NCBI RefSeq assembly: GCF_004798585.1
Contig: NZ_PPXQ01000007.1
Span: forward strand, 62,001-126,000
DNA from: Massilia sp. Mn16-1_5
GTDB taxonomy: Bacteria; Pseudomonadota; Gammaproteobacteria; Burkholderiales; Burkholderiaceae_D
Length of the DNA stretch: 64,000 nt
Reading direction: 5' to 3'
Below the pieces are notes generated by a model, which did no database searches, was not told where the DNA came from, and worked only from the letters and a program-made list of their open reading frames with translations. Shown in pieces: positions 8,853 to 16,526 of this stretch; positions within the stretch are counted from its first letter, which is position 1, and each line of letters starts with the position of its first letter. The position numbers and the translations under genes are program-made.

Positions 8853-10367
8853 TCAGGGCGTGCTTGGCCGCAGCAGCCCACGCTGGACGATGTAGTCGAC
8901 GATCTGGTGGCTCAACTGCTTCCCGCCGCTCACGTCGAATTGCCAGTGCACACCCAGATAGATCCGGCTCTGTGCATTCTCGGCTTCCGCCTGCGACAGC
9001 GAGGAGAAGCTGCGCGGCAGGCGCGGCCGCACGCGGCCGTCGTTGTCGCGCGTAATCCCGTTGAATTCGTCGGACACGAAGGTGAAAGACTGCCGGTCGC
9101 CGTACAGGCGGCGCAGCATGTGGAACATCGCGCCGCCCAGGCCCGCGTGGCCGGACACATAGGCCGGGAAGGGCGGCGTGAAATCCGGACCGACCAGGTT
9201 GCTGGCCGGCGCGCCCAGCGGGGTCCAGCGCGGATCGGCCTGCGTCGCGGGATTGCCGTCGCCCAGGCCCGTGGGGCCGGTCCCCGGACTGGCTTCGCGG
9301 ATCGCCGTTACCGGACGCCAGAAATCGTAGTCGTACTTCGCCTGCCAGACGGCCATCGTCGTATCCGCAATCGCTACGTTAACCAGGGCCAGCACGCGCG
9401 CCAGTTCGAGCGCGTCGCTGCAGCGCCCCAGCGCCAGCTGCACCGCGATCTGGTTGTACAGCCGCACCGGCGTGCCGATCCAGGCCGTGCCGTCGTAGGA
9501 CCAGTAGATGCCGGCCACGGTCTGGTCACGCGTACGGATGGTCGGCGTGCGCACCCCGTCGCCGCCGAGCTGCTTCACCTCGTTGAAGGCGCGCGTGTAG
9601 GCGTCGCTGGTCAGCGCCGGCGGTGGCGGCGCGCGGAACTGGTCGCTCGCCTGCAGTACGAAGGGCTGCACATTGTCCCAGTAGGCGCCCAGCGCGATCG
9701 GGCTGCGGCTGACCGGATCGGGACGCCACACGCCGGGCGCGTTGCCGACCGGGTAGTCTTCGTAGACCAGGGGTTCGCTGTTATAGGTGCCGTCGCTGGC
9801 GCGCAGCGCCAGGATCGCCGCCGCGGCGCGGCGCCCGACATCGATGCCGTTGAGCTTGGCGCGGCCGTCCGGCAGGCGTGCCAGGTCCGCATTCAGCCAG
9901 GTATCGAAGCGGCCGGCCTGGCGCGGGTAGAGCGCCACCAGGGTGTCGTGCGCCGCCTGGGCGATGGCGGCATCCTGCGAGCTGTCGGCGAAGGCGGCAA
10001 GGGGACCGGAATAGGCGGGGTAGCGCTTGAGGATGGCGTTGAGCGCATCGTAGACGGCGATCTGGACGATCGCCATCACGCGGCTGGTACGCGTCGGCCC
10101 CAGCTGTTCCGCTTCCAGCGCCGCGCCGCCGACGATGGCCGGCGTATGGTCGACCGCAATGGCGCGCAGCGCCACCTCGTTCCAGTAAGCCAGGCGCAGG
10201 CGCGCGTTCGGCCCCGCGGGCGGTGCATAGCGGGGCGGCAGCTCCTGCGTGCCCGGCTGGACCTGGTAAGGACCGCCGCCTCCGATCGGTGGATGGGAGC
10301 CCGCCCCGGCCGGTCCGGAAAGCGCCAGCAGCAGCCAGCAGCACAACAGCGCAACGCGCGATTTCAT
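8853..10367 (-). CDS. Secreted vanadium-dependent haloperoxidase/PAP2-family protein
   Basis: A 504-residue protein with a cleavable Sec signal peptide (about residues 1-23, ending AGAGS). The C-terminal half holds the three-part haloperoxidase/PAP2 signature: KYDYDFWRPVTAIR, FPAYVSGHAGLGGAMFH and SRIYLGVHWQFDVSGG; together these bind vanadate or phosphate, with the SGH and H-W-x-x-D histidines as key residues. In this superfamily, bacterial members act as haloperoxidases or phosphatases, and the sequence cannot decide which. A GGAGGAA ribosome site precedes the ATG at 10367. The gene sits with the patatin gene between pth and ychF, which are more usually close together in related genomes (from memory), so it is probably accessory. 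Confidence 0.85.
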   Translation of the reverse strand: MKSRVALLCCWLLLALSGPAGAGSHPPIGGGGPYQVQPGTQELPPRYAPPAGPNARLRLAYWNEVALRAIAVDHTPAIVGGAALEAEQLGPTRTSRVMAIVQIAVYDALNAILKRYPAYSGPLAAFADSSQDAAIAQAAHDTLVALYPRQAGRFDTWLNADLARLPDGRAKLNGIDVGRRAAAAILALRASDGTYNSEPLVYEDYPVGNAPGVWRPDPVSRSPIALGAYWDNVQPFVLQASDQFRAPPPPALTSDAYTRAFNEVKQLGGDGVRTPTIRTRDQTVAGIYWSYDGTAWIGTPVRLYNQIAVQLALGRCSDALELARVLALVNVAIADTTMAVWQAKYDYDFWRPVTAIREASPGTGPTGLGDGNPATQADPRWTPLGAPASNLVGPDFTPPFPAYVSGHAGLGGAMFHMLRRLYGDRQSFTFVSDEFNGITRDNDGRVRPRLPRSFSSLSQAEAENAQSRIYLGVHWQFDVSGGKQLSHQIVDYIVQRGLLRPSTP

Positions 10368-10573
10368 GATCTTCCTCCAGTCGGAATCGAAGCCCGTAGT
10401 CGAGCTTAGAAACGGACGAGCTGGAAGACAAGCGAAACAGCGCCGAAGTTTGATAAGGCCCAGCTTGAATTCTGCGCTGCATTAAAGTGCTCGGCGAAAT
10501 GTTTTCCTGACGACCAATGCCTGATGGCGAGGAGGCGCGGCAGACTGCGCGCCGTCCTGCGATAATTCCACGC

Positions 10574-11671
10574 ATGAGTGCACTTTCCTTTCACGCCGGG
10601 CCGCGCGCGCTGGCCCGGATCCGCGCGCACGGCCTGCGCGCCGCCGACGTCGCCGTCATTCCCGCCGCCGCAGGCGGCCCCAAGGGCCTGATCTTCCAGG
10701 CCCTCGATCAATATGTCTTCGGCGACTGGCTGCCCGCCAGCCCGCGCGAGCGCACCCTGATCGGTTCCTCGATCGGCGCCTGGCGCATGGCGGCCGCCTG
10801 CCAGCGCGATCCGGTGCGCGCCTTCGAGCGCCTGGGCAGCCTGTACGCCGGCCAGCGCTATACCAGTACCAAGCCGAGTCCGCGGCAAATCAACGAGGTA
10901 GTGCAGGGCTTGCTGCACGAATTCGTCAGCGGCCACGAGGACGATATCCTGGCCCATCCGCAGCATCGGCTGCACCTGCTGGCCGTGCGCGGCAAGGGCG
11001 CGCTGGCCGCGCCGACCCACCGCCGCGCCGAAATGCGCGGCTTCGCCGCCGCCGCCCTGACCAATGTCGCGTCGCGCGCGCGCCTGGGCGGCCTGCTCGA
11101 GCGTGTCGTGCTGGCAGACCGTCGCGGCCACGCGGGCTGGCTGCAGGAAAGCTTCGACGGCTTCGCGACCCACTTCGCCACGCTCAGCCGCGCCAATCTG
11201 GCCTCCAGCCTGCTGGCCTCGGGCACCTTGCCGCTCATCATGCAACCGGTGACCGGCATCGACGGCGCCCCGCCCGGCCATTACTGGGATGGCGGCATCA
11301 TCGACTATCACCTGGCGCTGCCCTACGCACGCCTCGAACGCGAGGAGCCGGACACGATTGTCTTCTATCCGCACTTTAACGAGCACATCGTGCCGGGCTG
11401 GCTGGACAAGGCCATGCCCTGGCGCCGCTGCGCGCGCGGCCCGAACCGCGGCTGGCTCGACAATGTCCTGATCGTCGCCCCGACGCCCGCTTTCCTGAAG
11501 ACCTTACCGCGTGCAAAGCTGCCGGACCGCAGCGACTTCAAGCATTACGGGCTGGACCACGATGCGCGTATTCAAGCCTGGTCGCAGGCCATGCGCGAAG
11601 GGCAGCGACTGCGCGACGAGCTGGCTGCCTTTGTCGAGCGGCCTGACCTGTCGCGCCTGCGTGCCATTTGA
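10574..11671 (+). CDS. Patatin-like phospholipase family protein
   Basis: A 365-residue probable serine hydrolase. It contains the oxyanion glycine segment AAAGGPKG (residues 31-38), the nucleophile elbow GSSIGAW with Ser66, and the catalytic-dyad aspartate motif WDGGIIDYH, so all patatin catalytic elements are present. The N-terminus lacks a signal peptide, suggesting a cytosolic enzyme. The start at 10574 (MSALSFHAGP) is preferred over in-frame upstream codons, which would extend an Arg-rich tail unlike the family. The gene diverges from the haloperoxidase gene and precedes ychF. The natural substrate is unknown. Confidence 0.85.
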   Translation: MSALSFHAGPRALARIRAHGLRAADVAVIPAAAGGPKGLIFQALDQYVFGDWLPASPRERTLIGSSIGAWRMAAACQRDPVRAFERLGSLYAGQRYTSTKPSPRQINEVVQGLLHEFVSGHEDDILAHPQHRLHLLAVRGKGALAAPTHRRAEMRGFAAAALTNVASRARLGGLLERVVLADRRGHAGWLQESFDGFATHFATLSRANLASSLLASGTLPLIMQPVTGIDGAPPGHYWDGGIIDYHLALPYARLEREEPDTIVFYPHFNEHIVPGWLDKAMPWRRCARGPNRGWLDNVLIVAPTPAFLKTLPRAKLPDRSDFKHYGLDHDARIQAWSQAMREGQRLRDELAAFVERPDLSRLRAI

Positions 11672-11787
11672 GCCCTTGATACGGCTTGACGCGCCTGTTT
11701 TTGCGGCATGCGGGGCCATCCCCGGTTACAATGTGGGGTTTCGAGCCGCGCTAAGAGGCTCATCTATTATCGAAAGAAAGAATTCCC

Positions 11788-12879
11788 ATGAGTCTCCAAT
11801 GCGGCATCGTCGGCCTGCCCAACGTCGGCAAGTCCACCCTGTTCAACGCGCTGACCAAGGCCGGTATCCCGGCTGAGAACTATCCGTTCTGCACCATCGA
11901 GCCGAACGTCGGCGTGGTCGAGGTGCCGGACCCGCGCATGCAGGCGCTGGCCGAGATCGTCAAGCCGGAGCGCATCGTGCCGGCGATCGTCGAGTTCGTC
12001 GACATCGCGGGCCTGGTGGCCGGCGCGTCGAAGGGCGAGGGCCTGGGCAACCAGTTCCTGTCGCACATCCGCGAGACCGACGCCATCGTCAACGTGGTGC
12101 GCTGCTTCGAGGACGACAACGTGGTCCACGTGGCCGGCAAGGTCAGCCCGATCGACGATATCGAAGTCATCCAGACCGAACTCGCGCTGGCCGACCTGGG
12201 CGCCGTCGAAAAGGCGATCCACCGCGAAAACAAGAAGGCGCGCTCGGGCGACAAGGACGCCGCCAAGCTGGTCGCCCTGTGCGAACGCATGCTGCCGCAC
12301 CTGAACGAAGGCCAGCCGGTGCGCACCCTCGGCCTGGACGCGGACGAGATGGCGATGATCCGCGAACTGCACCTGATCACCGCCAAGCCGGCCATGTACG
12401 TGGCCAACGTCTCCGACACCGGTTTCACGAACAACCCGCTGCTGGACCAGCTGACCGAATTCGCGAAAAAGCAGAACGCGCCGATCGTCGCGATCAGCGC
12501 CGCCATCGAATCGGAAATCGCCGACCTGGACGATGCCGACAAGGCGGCCTTCCTGTCCGACATGGGTATGGAAGAACCGGGCCTGGACCGCCTGATCCGC
12601 GCCGCCTATAAACTGCTCGGCCTGCAGACCTATTTCACCGCCGGCGTGAAGGAAGTGCGTGCCTGGACGGTCAAAGTCGGCGCCACCGCCCCGCAGGCGG
12701 CCGGCGTGATCCACACCGACTTCGAACGCGGCTTCATCCGCGCCCAGACCATTGCGTACGACGACTACATCGCCTACAAGGGCGAGGCGGGCGCCAAGGA
12801 AGCGGGCAAGATGCGCGCGGAAGGCAAGGAATACATCGTCAAGGATGGCGATGTGCTGAACTTCCTGTTCAACGTCTAA
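11788..12879 (+). CDS. ychF: Redox-regulated ATPase YchF
   Basis: An Obg-family P-loop protein that hydrolyses ATP rather than GTP and associates with ribosomes and stress regulation. The 363-residue product has the G1 motif [15 protein letters not shown]3 [16 protein letters not shown], and, in place of NKxD, the NVSD segment typical of YchF. The C-terminus carries the TGS-like domain ([34 protein letters not shown] in several adjacent parts) and ends [12 protein letters not shown], as in orthologues. It is followed by a palindromic segment and a terminator. Confidence 0.98.
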   Translation: MSLQCGIVGLPNVGKSTLFNALTKAGIPAENYPFCTIEPNVGVVEVPDPRMQALAEIVKPERIVPAIVEFVDIAGLVAGASKGEGLGNQFLSHIRETDAIVNVVRCFEDDNVVHVAGKVSPIDDIEVIQTELALADLGAVEKAIHRENKKARSGDKDAAKLVALCERMLPHLNEGQPVRTLGLDADEMAMIRELHLITAKPAMYVANVSDTGFTNNPLLDQLTEFAKKQNAPIVAISAAIESEIADLDDADKAAFLSDMGMEEPGLDRLIRAAYKLLGLQTYFTAGVKEVRAWTVKVGATAPQAAGVIHTDFERGFIRAQTIAYDDYIAYKGEAGAKEAGKMRAEGKEYIVKDGDVLNFLFNV

Positions 12880-12901
12880 CAGACAAAAGAAATGATGGCG
12901 T

Positions 12902-12956
12902 GAGGGGACGCTTGTCTTCACTCGAGTGAAGCCTGCCCGCGCTCCCCTCCGCGCAA
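12902..12956. repeat. Nested palindrome downstream of ychF
   Basis: A perfect 16-bp palindrome CTTCACTCGAGTGAAG (12916-12931) lies inside imperfect longer arms GAGGGGACGC and GCGCTCCCCTC. No T-tract follows directly. It may be an RNA hairpin or a protein site; no function can be assigned. Confidence 0.45.
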
Positions 12957-13000
12957 GGCAGCTGTAGAAGCAGAGTGTCCTTGTATTGACACATTCACGA

Positions 13001-13036
13001 AAGGCTCGTGGCTGAGTGCCAACGAGCCTTTTTCTT
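13001..13036 (+). terminator. Rho-independent terminator after ychF
   Basis: Nine-bp stem AAGGCTCGT (13001-13009) / ACGAGCCTT (13022-13030) followed by TTTCTTTTC. It ends the ychF transcript about 120 bases after the stop codon. Confidence 0.85.
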
Positions 13037-13040
13037 TTCT

Positions 13041-13061
13041 ACTGTCGACCGTCTTTACAGT
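13041..13061. promoter_or_regulatory. Inverted repeat upstream of the sigma-54-type promoter
   Basis: ACTGT (13041-13045) and ACAGT (13057-13061) form a perfect 5-bp inverted repeat with an 11-base spacer, centred about 72 bases before the GG of the promoter element at 13123. This is a plausible distance for an enhancer-binding activator, but the protein that might bind is not identified. Confidence 0.35.
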
Positions 13062-13121
13062 CGTCTTGAAAAAATTGCGCCTTGTTTCGACAAGTAATTG
13101 ATTTAAATAAAGAAAGCTTTC

Positions 13122-13138
13122 TGGCAGGATTCTTGCTT
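13122..13138 (+). promoter_or_regulatory. Sigma-54 (RpoN)-type -24/-12 promoter
   Basis: TGGCAGGATTCTTGCTT has the invariant GG (13123-13124) and GC (13135-13136) exactly ten bases apart, matching TGGCACG-N4-TTGCW with one mismatch. The PEP-CTERM gene starts 41 bases downstream of the GC. The surrounding 13.03-13.17 kb segment is AT-rich. RpoN itself is encoded at 30.8 kb. Confidence 0.7.
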
Positions 13139-13179
13139 AATAGATAATGTAGTCAAAAATTCTAAAACAGGAGCCTGAA

Positions 13180-13827
13180 ATGAACTTGAACTTGAAAAAA
13201 CTTGCCGCCATCGCCGTCACCGTCCTCGCGGCGGCGCAGGCATCGGCTGCCCCGGTTTTCGACAACGGCGGGGCCTCGACTAACAACGGTTACGGGATCG
13301 CCGGCCCGGTAACGGGAAACGGTTCCACCTCGGCGGACGATTTCGTCCTGACGACAGCCGCCGAGATCAGCAGTGTCGGTTTTTACTTCAATAACTATAA
13401 CGGCGTAACTGGCTGGGACGGCAAAATCAGCTACGCTTTCCTGTCGAATGACGGCGGTCGGCCGGGTACGATCCTGGCGACCGGCGAGGGCCGCAACGTC
13501 CGGCAACTGGCGGGCGACTATGCCTGGTGCTGCGGCGATCAGAACAGCAAACTCATCGAGTTCGATTTGCAGGCTTCCTTTGCGGCCAGCGCCAACACCT
13601 CCTACTGGCTGCGCCTGGGCAGCGCCGGTGGTCCTACTCCATGGTGGGTGACGTCCGGCACCAATGGCAACGCCTTCGCTTCCGGCAGTTCGACCGGCGC
13701 CTCCCTGGCCTTCTACCTGAACGCGGTGGAAGACGCACCGGGCGAGGTTCCCGAGCCGGCCAGCCTGGCATTGATGGGCCTCGGCCTTGCCGCGCTTGCG
13801 GCACGCCGCCAATTCAAGCAAGGCTGA
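13180..13827 (+). CDS. PEP-CTERM sorting-domain protein
   Basis: A 215-residue exported protein: a Sec signal peptide (residues 1-23, ending ASAA), a beta-rich middle with no recognised catalytic motif, and the C-terminal signal VPEPASLALMGLGLAALA followed by ARRQFKQG. The PEP motif is at residues 191-193, with a hydrophobic segment and basic end, as recognised by exosortase EpsH/XrtB-type enzymes in exopolysaccharide-producing bacteria. A CysCys pair occurs in WCCGD. The ribosome site AGGAG precedes the ATG. No exosortase gene is in the window, so sorting must use one elsewhere. The sigma-54-type promoter at 13122 fits known PrsK/PrsR/RpoN control of PEP-CTERM genes in Zoogloea. Confidence 0.92.
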   Translation: MNLNLKKLAAIAVTVLAAAQASAAPVFDNGGASTNNGYGIAGPVTGNGSTSADDFVLTTAAEISSVGFYFNNYNGVTGWDGKISYAFLSNDGGRPGTILATGEGRNVRQLAGDYAWCCGDQNSKLIEFDLQASFAASANTSYWLRLGSAGGPTPWWVTSGTNGNAFASGSSTGASLAFYLNAVEDAPGEVPEPASLALMGLGLAALAARRQFKQG

Positions 13828-13997
13828 TTCGGCGGCCACGCTTCCTCGCGCAGCCTGTGTAGTGATCGCCATGAACTGATGAACATTTGTCGGCTGAGCC
13901 GTTGCTCTAAAAAATCAAATGTTTACAATGTGCATGGCGTGTTCATTCCGGGGCGGTGCAAGATCTGAGCATGCAACCGATTCCGGCAGATGAGCAG

Positions 13998-14031
13998 GGC
14001 CCCGCTGCCTTCAGGTACCGGGGCCTTTTTT
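13998..14031 (+). terminator. Rho-independent terminator after the PEP-CTERM gene
   Basis: Seven-bp stem GGCCCCG (13998-14004) / CGGGGCC (14019-14025), a 14-base loop, then six T residues. The 170 bases between the PEP-CTERM stop and this hairpin hold nothing else recognisable. Confidence 0.8.
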
Positions 14032-14044
14032 ATTTGAGAATGCA

Positions 14045-14356
14045 ATGATCAGAGTAATCTACCGCTGGCGCGTGGACCCCGAACGTGCGGAGGAATTCGC
14101 CGCGGCGTGGCGCGAGGTGACGCGCCATATCCAGCAAGCCTGTCCGGATGCGCGCGGCAGCGTCCTGCTCAAAAGCCAGCTGGACGCGCATGTCTACCTG
14201 GCAGTGGCACGGTGGGACAGCATCGATGCCTGGCGGGACAGCCGCGAGGCGGAAGACCTCGTTCCCGCGCCCCTGGTCGAACGGATGCGGGCGGCGGCGG
14301 GCGGACCGGCGAGCTACGAAATCTTCGACGAATTGCCCGACTGGGCTCCGCACTAG
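14045..14356 (+). CDS. Antibiotic biosynthesis monooxygenase (ABM)-fold protein
   Basis: A 103-residue single-domain protein. The pattern MIRVIYRWRVDPERAEEFAAAW at the start, then a central HVYLAVARWDSIDAWRDS strand-helix unit, fits the dimeric alpha/beta-barrel ABM fold found in small monooxygenases and heme-binding or stress proteins. It lacks a signal peptide. The ATG at 14045 lies 14 bases after the preceding terminator's T-tract, so its own promoter must overlap that hairpin or it depends on read-through. The substrate is unknown. Confidence 0.75.
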   Translation: MIRVIYRWRVDPERAEEFAAAWREVTRHIQQACPDARGSVLLKSQLDAHVYLAVARWDSIDAWRDSREAEDLVPAPLVERMRAAAGGPASYEIFDELPDWAPH

Positions 14357-14377
14357 CGCATCAGGCGCTGCGGCATG

Positions 14378-14411
14378 CTGTCATCAGCCTGACATACGCC
14401 TCCACTATTGT
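14378..14411 (+). promoter_or_regulatory. Pho box and -10 of phoX
   Basis: CTGTCAT (14378-14384), four bases, then CTGACAT (14389-14395): two PhoB half-sites with the canonical 11-bp periodicity and one mismatch. A -10 element TATTGT (14406-14411) begins after a 10-base gap, the spacing of PhoB-activated promoters where the box replaces the -35. It begins 21 bases after the ABM gene stop. Confidence 0.75.
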
Positions 14412-14469
14412 GCTCATCCATGGACGCGGCCACCGCCGCGCGCAATCACGCAACCCTGGAGAGAAGCAC

Positions 14470-16464
14470 ATGAACCCGACGACCCCTGAACTGTCCCGCC
14501 GCCGCCTGTTACGCATGCTGGGCGCCGCCCCGATGCTGCCGTTGGGGAGCGTCGCCGCCGCCTCGCTGCTGAGCGCCTGCGGTGGTGGCAGCGACAACGA
14601 CGCACCAAGCGTGGTAGCCCCGGTCGCGCCCGTCGCGCCGGCCGTCACCCTGAGCTCGGTCACTTTCAGCTCGATGGCGGCGCCGACGCTGGCGAATGCC
14701 GCCGCGATGGCGACCAACACGGTCGGTTCGACCATGACGGTCAACTTCAGCGACAGCAGCAAGCTCGATTTCAAGCTGGCCTACCAGCCCTTCTTCATCA
14801 CCGGGGACCTGGTCCCGAACGGCAGCGGCGGTACGGTCCTCGCCGGCGGCTACTACGACATCCGCAATCAGCCGATTATCGACACCACGGTTGCTGGCCG
14901 CGAGCGCCAGTTCTTCTCGGACGCGCCGGACGGCACCTCGCTGCTCACCGTCCCGAACGCGAACGTGGCCGGCGTGAAGGGCAAGCCGGTATTCGCCGTG
15001 GTGCAGTTCGAGTACACGACCTTCGCCCAGGACGGCAAGACCGGCATGTATGGTCGCCTGCCGTCGCCGATCGGCGTGCTGACCCTCGACCAAGACCAGG
15101 CCACCGGCAAGCTGACGCTCGTGAAGTACCACAACGTCGATACCTCCAGTGTCGAAGGTCTGTGGATCACCTGCGGCGCCAGCCTGTCGCCCTGGGGCAC
15201 CCATTTGTCGAGCGAGGAGTACGAACCGAACGCTTTTACGGCCGCGAGCGACGCCCAGTTCAAGGCTTTTAGTAAAAACCTGTACGGCAGCGAGACCACC
15301 GCGAATCCCTATAACTATGGCCACCTGCCGGAAGTGACGGTCAATCCGGACGGTACGGCCTCGATTAAAAAACACTTCTGCCTGGGCCGCATCTCGCACG
15401 AACTGGTGCAGGTGATGCCCGACCAGCGGACGGTGCTGATGGGCGACGACGCCACCAATAGCGGCTACTTCGTGTTTGTCGCCGACAAGGAGAAGGACCT
15501 GTCGAGCGGCACCCTGTACGTCGCGAAAGTCGGCGCCGGCTTCTCGCTCGAACCGGCTGCCACCGCCGCACCGCTCACCTGGATCAAGCTCGGTTCCGCC
15601 ACCAGCGCCGAGATCCGCGCCCTGGCCGCGTCGCTGAAGGCGATCGACATCATGGACGTGCGCACGGCCGATCCGCAAGACACCAGCTTCACCAAGGTCG
15701 CGGCGAATGGCGCGATTGAGTGGATCAAGCTGAAACCGGGCATGGAGAAAGCCGCGGCCTTCCTCGAGACCCACCGCTACGCGGCCCTGGTCGGCGCGTC
15801 GATGGGTTTTACGAAGATGGAAGGCACCACCGTCAACGCGAAGGACAAGATCGCCTACTCGGCGCTGCAAAACTGCCAGAGCGCGATGGTGGCGGGGAAT
15901 GCGCTGAACGTGGCGGGCAATGGCATCTCGATTCCGAAGGCGCTGAATGCGGGCGCCGTGATGGCTTTGAAGCTGTCCGGCGGCCAGAGGGACCTTGGCG
16001 GTGCGGCCATCAACAGCGAGTGGATGCCGATCGACCTGAAGGCGCTGCTGACCGGCGAAGACATCGCGGCCGACGCGCTGGGCAACACGGCGAATCCGGA
16101 CCGCATCGGCAATCCGGACAATTTAAAATTCTCGGAAAAGATGCGCACCCTGTTCATCGGCGAGGACAGCGGTCAGCACGTCAATAACTTCCTGTGGGCG
16201 TATAACGTCGACACCAAGGTACTGTCGCGCGTGATGTCGATTCCGGCGGGCGGCGAGTCGACCGGGCTGCATGCGGTCGATGAACTGAATGGCTGGACCT
16301 ACATCATGAGTAACTTCCAGCACGCGGGGGATTGGGGTTCGATCCACAATGTGGTCAAGCCGACGCTGGATCCGCTGGTGCGGGCGAACTACAAGGACAA
16401 GTTCGGGGCGGCGGTGGGGTATTTGACCGGGGAGCTCAGCCAGACGACGCTGGCCAAGGCGTGA
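14470..16464 (+). CDS. phoX: PhoX-family alkaline phosphatase (DUF839)
   Basis: PhoX enzymes are secreted Ca/Fe-dependent phosphatases induced by phosphate starvation. The 664-residue protein begins with a twin-arginine signal (SRRRLLRML, residues 9-17) that also contains a lipobox-like LSAC (Cys37), so it may be a Tat-exported lipoprotein. PhoX hallmarks include GLWITCGASLSPWGTHLSSEE, LGRISHELVQVMPD, and FIGEDSGQHVNNFLWAY near the end. The ATG at 14470 follows the purine-rich GGAGAAG; the longer frame upstream overlaps the ABM gene and has no signal peptide. The Pho box at 14378 supports a phosphate-limitation role. Confidence 0.9.
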   Translation: MNPTTPELSRRRLLRMLGAAPMLPLGSVAAASLLSACGGGSDNDAPSVVAPVAPVAPAVTLSSVTFSSMAAPTLANAAAMATNTVGSTMTVNFSDSSKLDFKLAYQPFFITGDLVPNGSGGTVLAGGYYDIRNQPIIDTTVAGRERQFFSDAPDGTSLLTVPNANVAGVKGKPVFAVVQFEYTTFAQDGKTGMYGRLPSPIGVLTLDQDQATGKLTLVKYHNVDTSSVEGLWITCGASLSPWGTHLSSEEYEPNAFTAASDAQFKAFSKNLYGSETTANPYNYGHLPEVTVNPDGTASIKKHFCLGRISHELVQVMPDQRTVLMGDDATNSGYFVFVADKEKDLSSGTLYVAKVGAGFSLEPAATAAPLTWIKLGSATSAEIRALAASLKAIDIMDVRTADPQDTSFTKVAANGAIEWIKLKPGMEKAAAFLETHRYAALVGASMGFTKMEGTTVNAKDKIAYSALQNCQSAMVAGNALNVAGNGISIPKALNAGAVMALKLSGGQRDLGGAAINSEWMPIDLKALLTGEDIAADALGNTANPDRIGNPDNLKFSEKMRTLFIGEDSGQHVNNFLWAYNVDTKVLSRVMSIPAGGESTGLHAVDELNGWTYIMSNFQHAGDWGSIHNVVKPTLDPLVRANYKDKFGAAVGYLTGELSQTTLAKA

Positions 16465-16487
16465 TGGCGCGTCGTCATTGAGGTTGT

Positions 16488-16519
16488 AAACGCGTGGAGT
16501 CCTGACTCCACGCGTTTTA
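16488..16519. terminator. Bidirectional terminator between phoX and tpsB
   Basis: Fourteen-bp stem from AAACGCGTGGAGTC (16488-16501) and its complement (16504-16517), with a two-base apex and A/T-rich flanks on both sides. It can serve both converging genes. Confidence 0.85.
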
Positions 16520-16526
16520 AAAGCGG

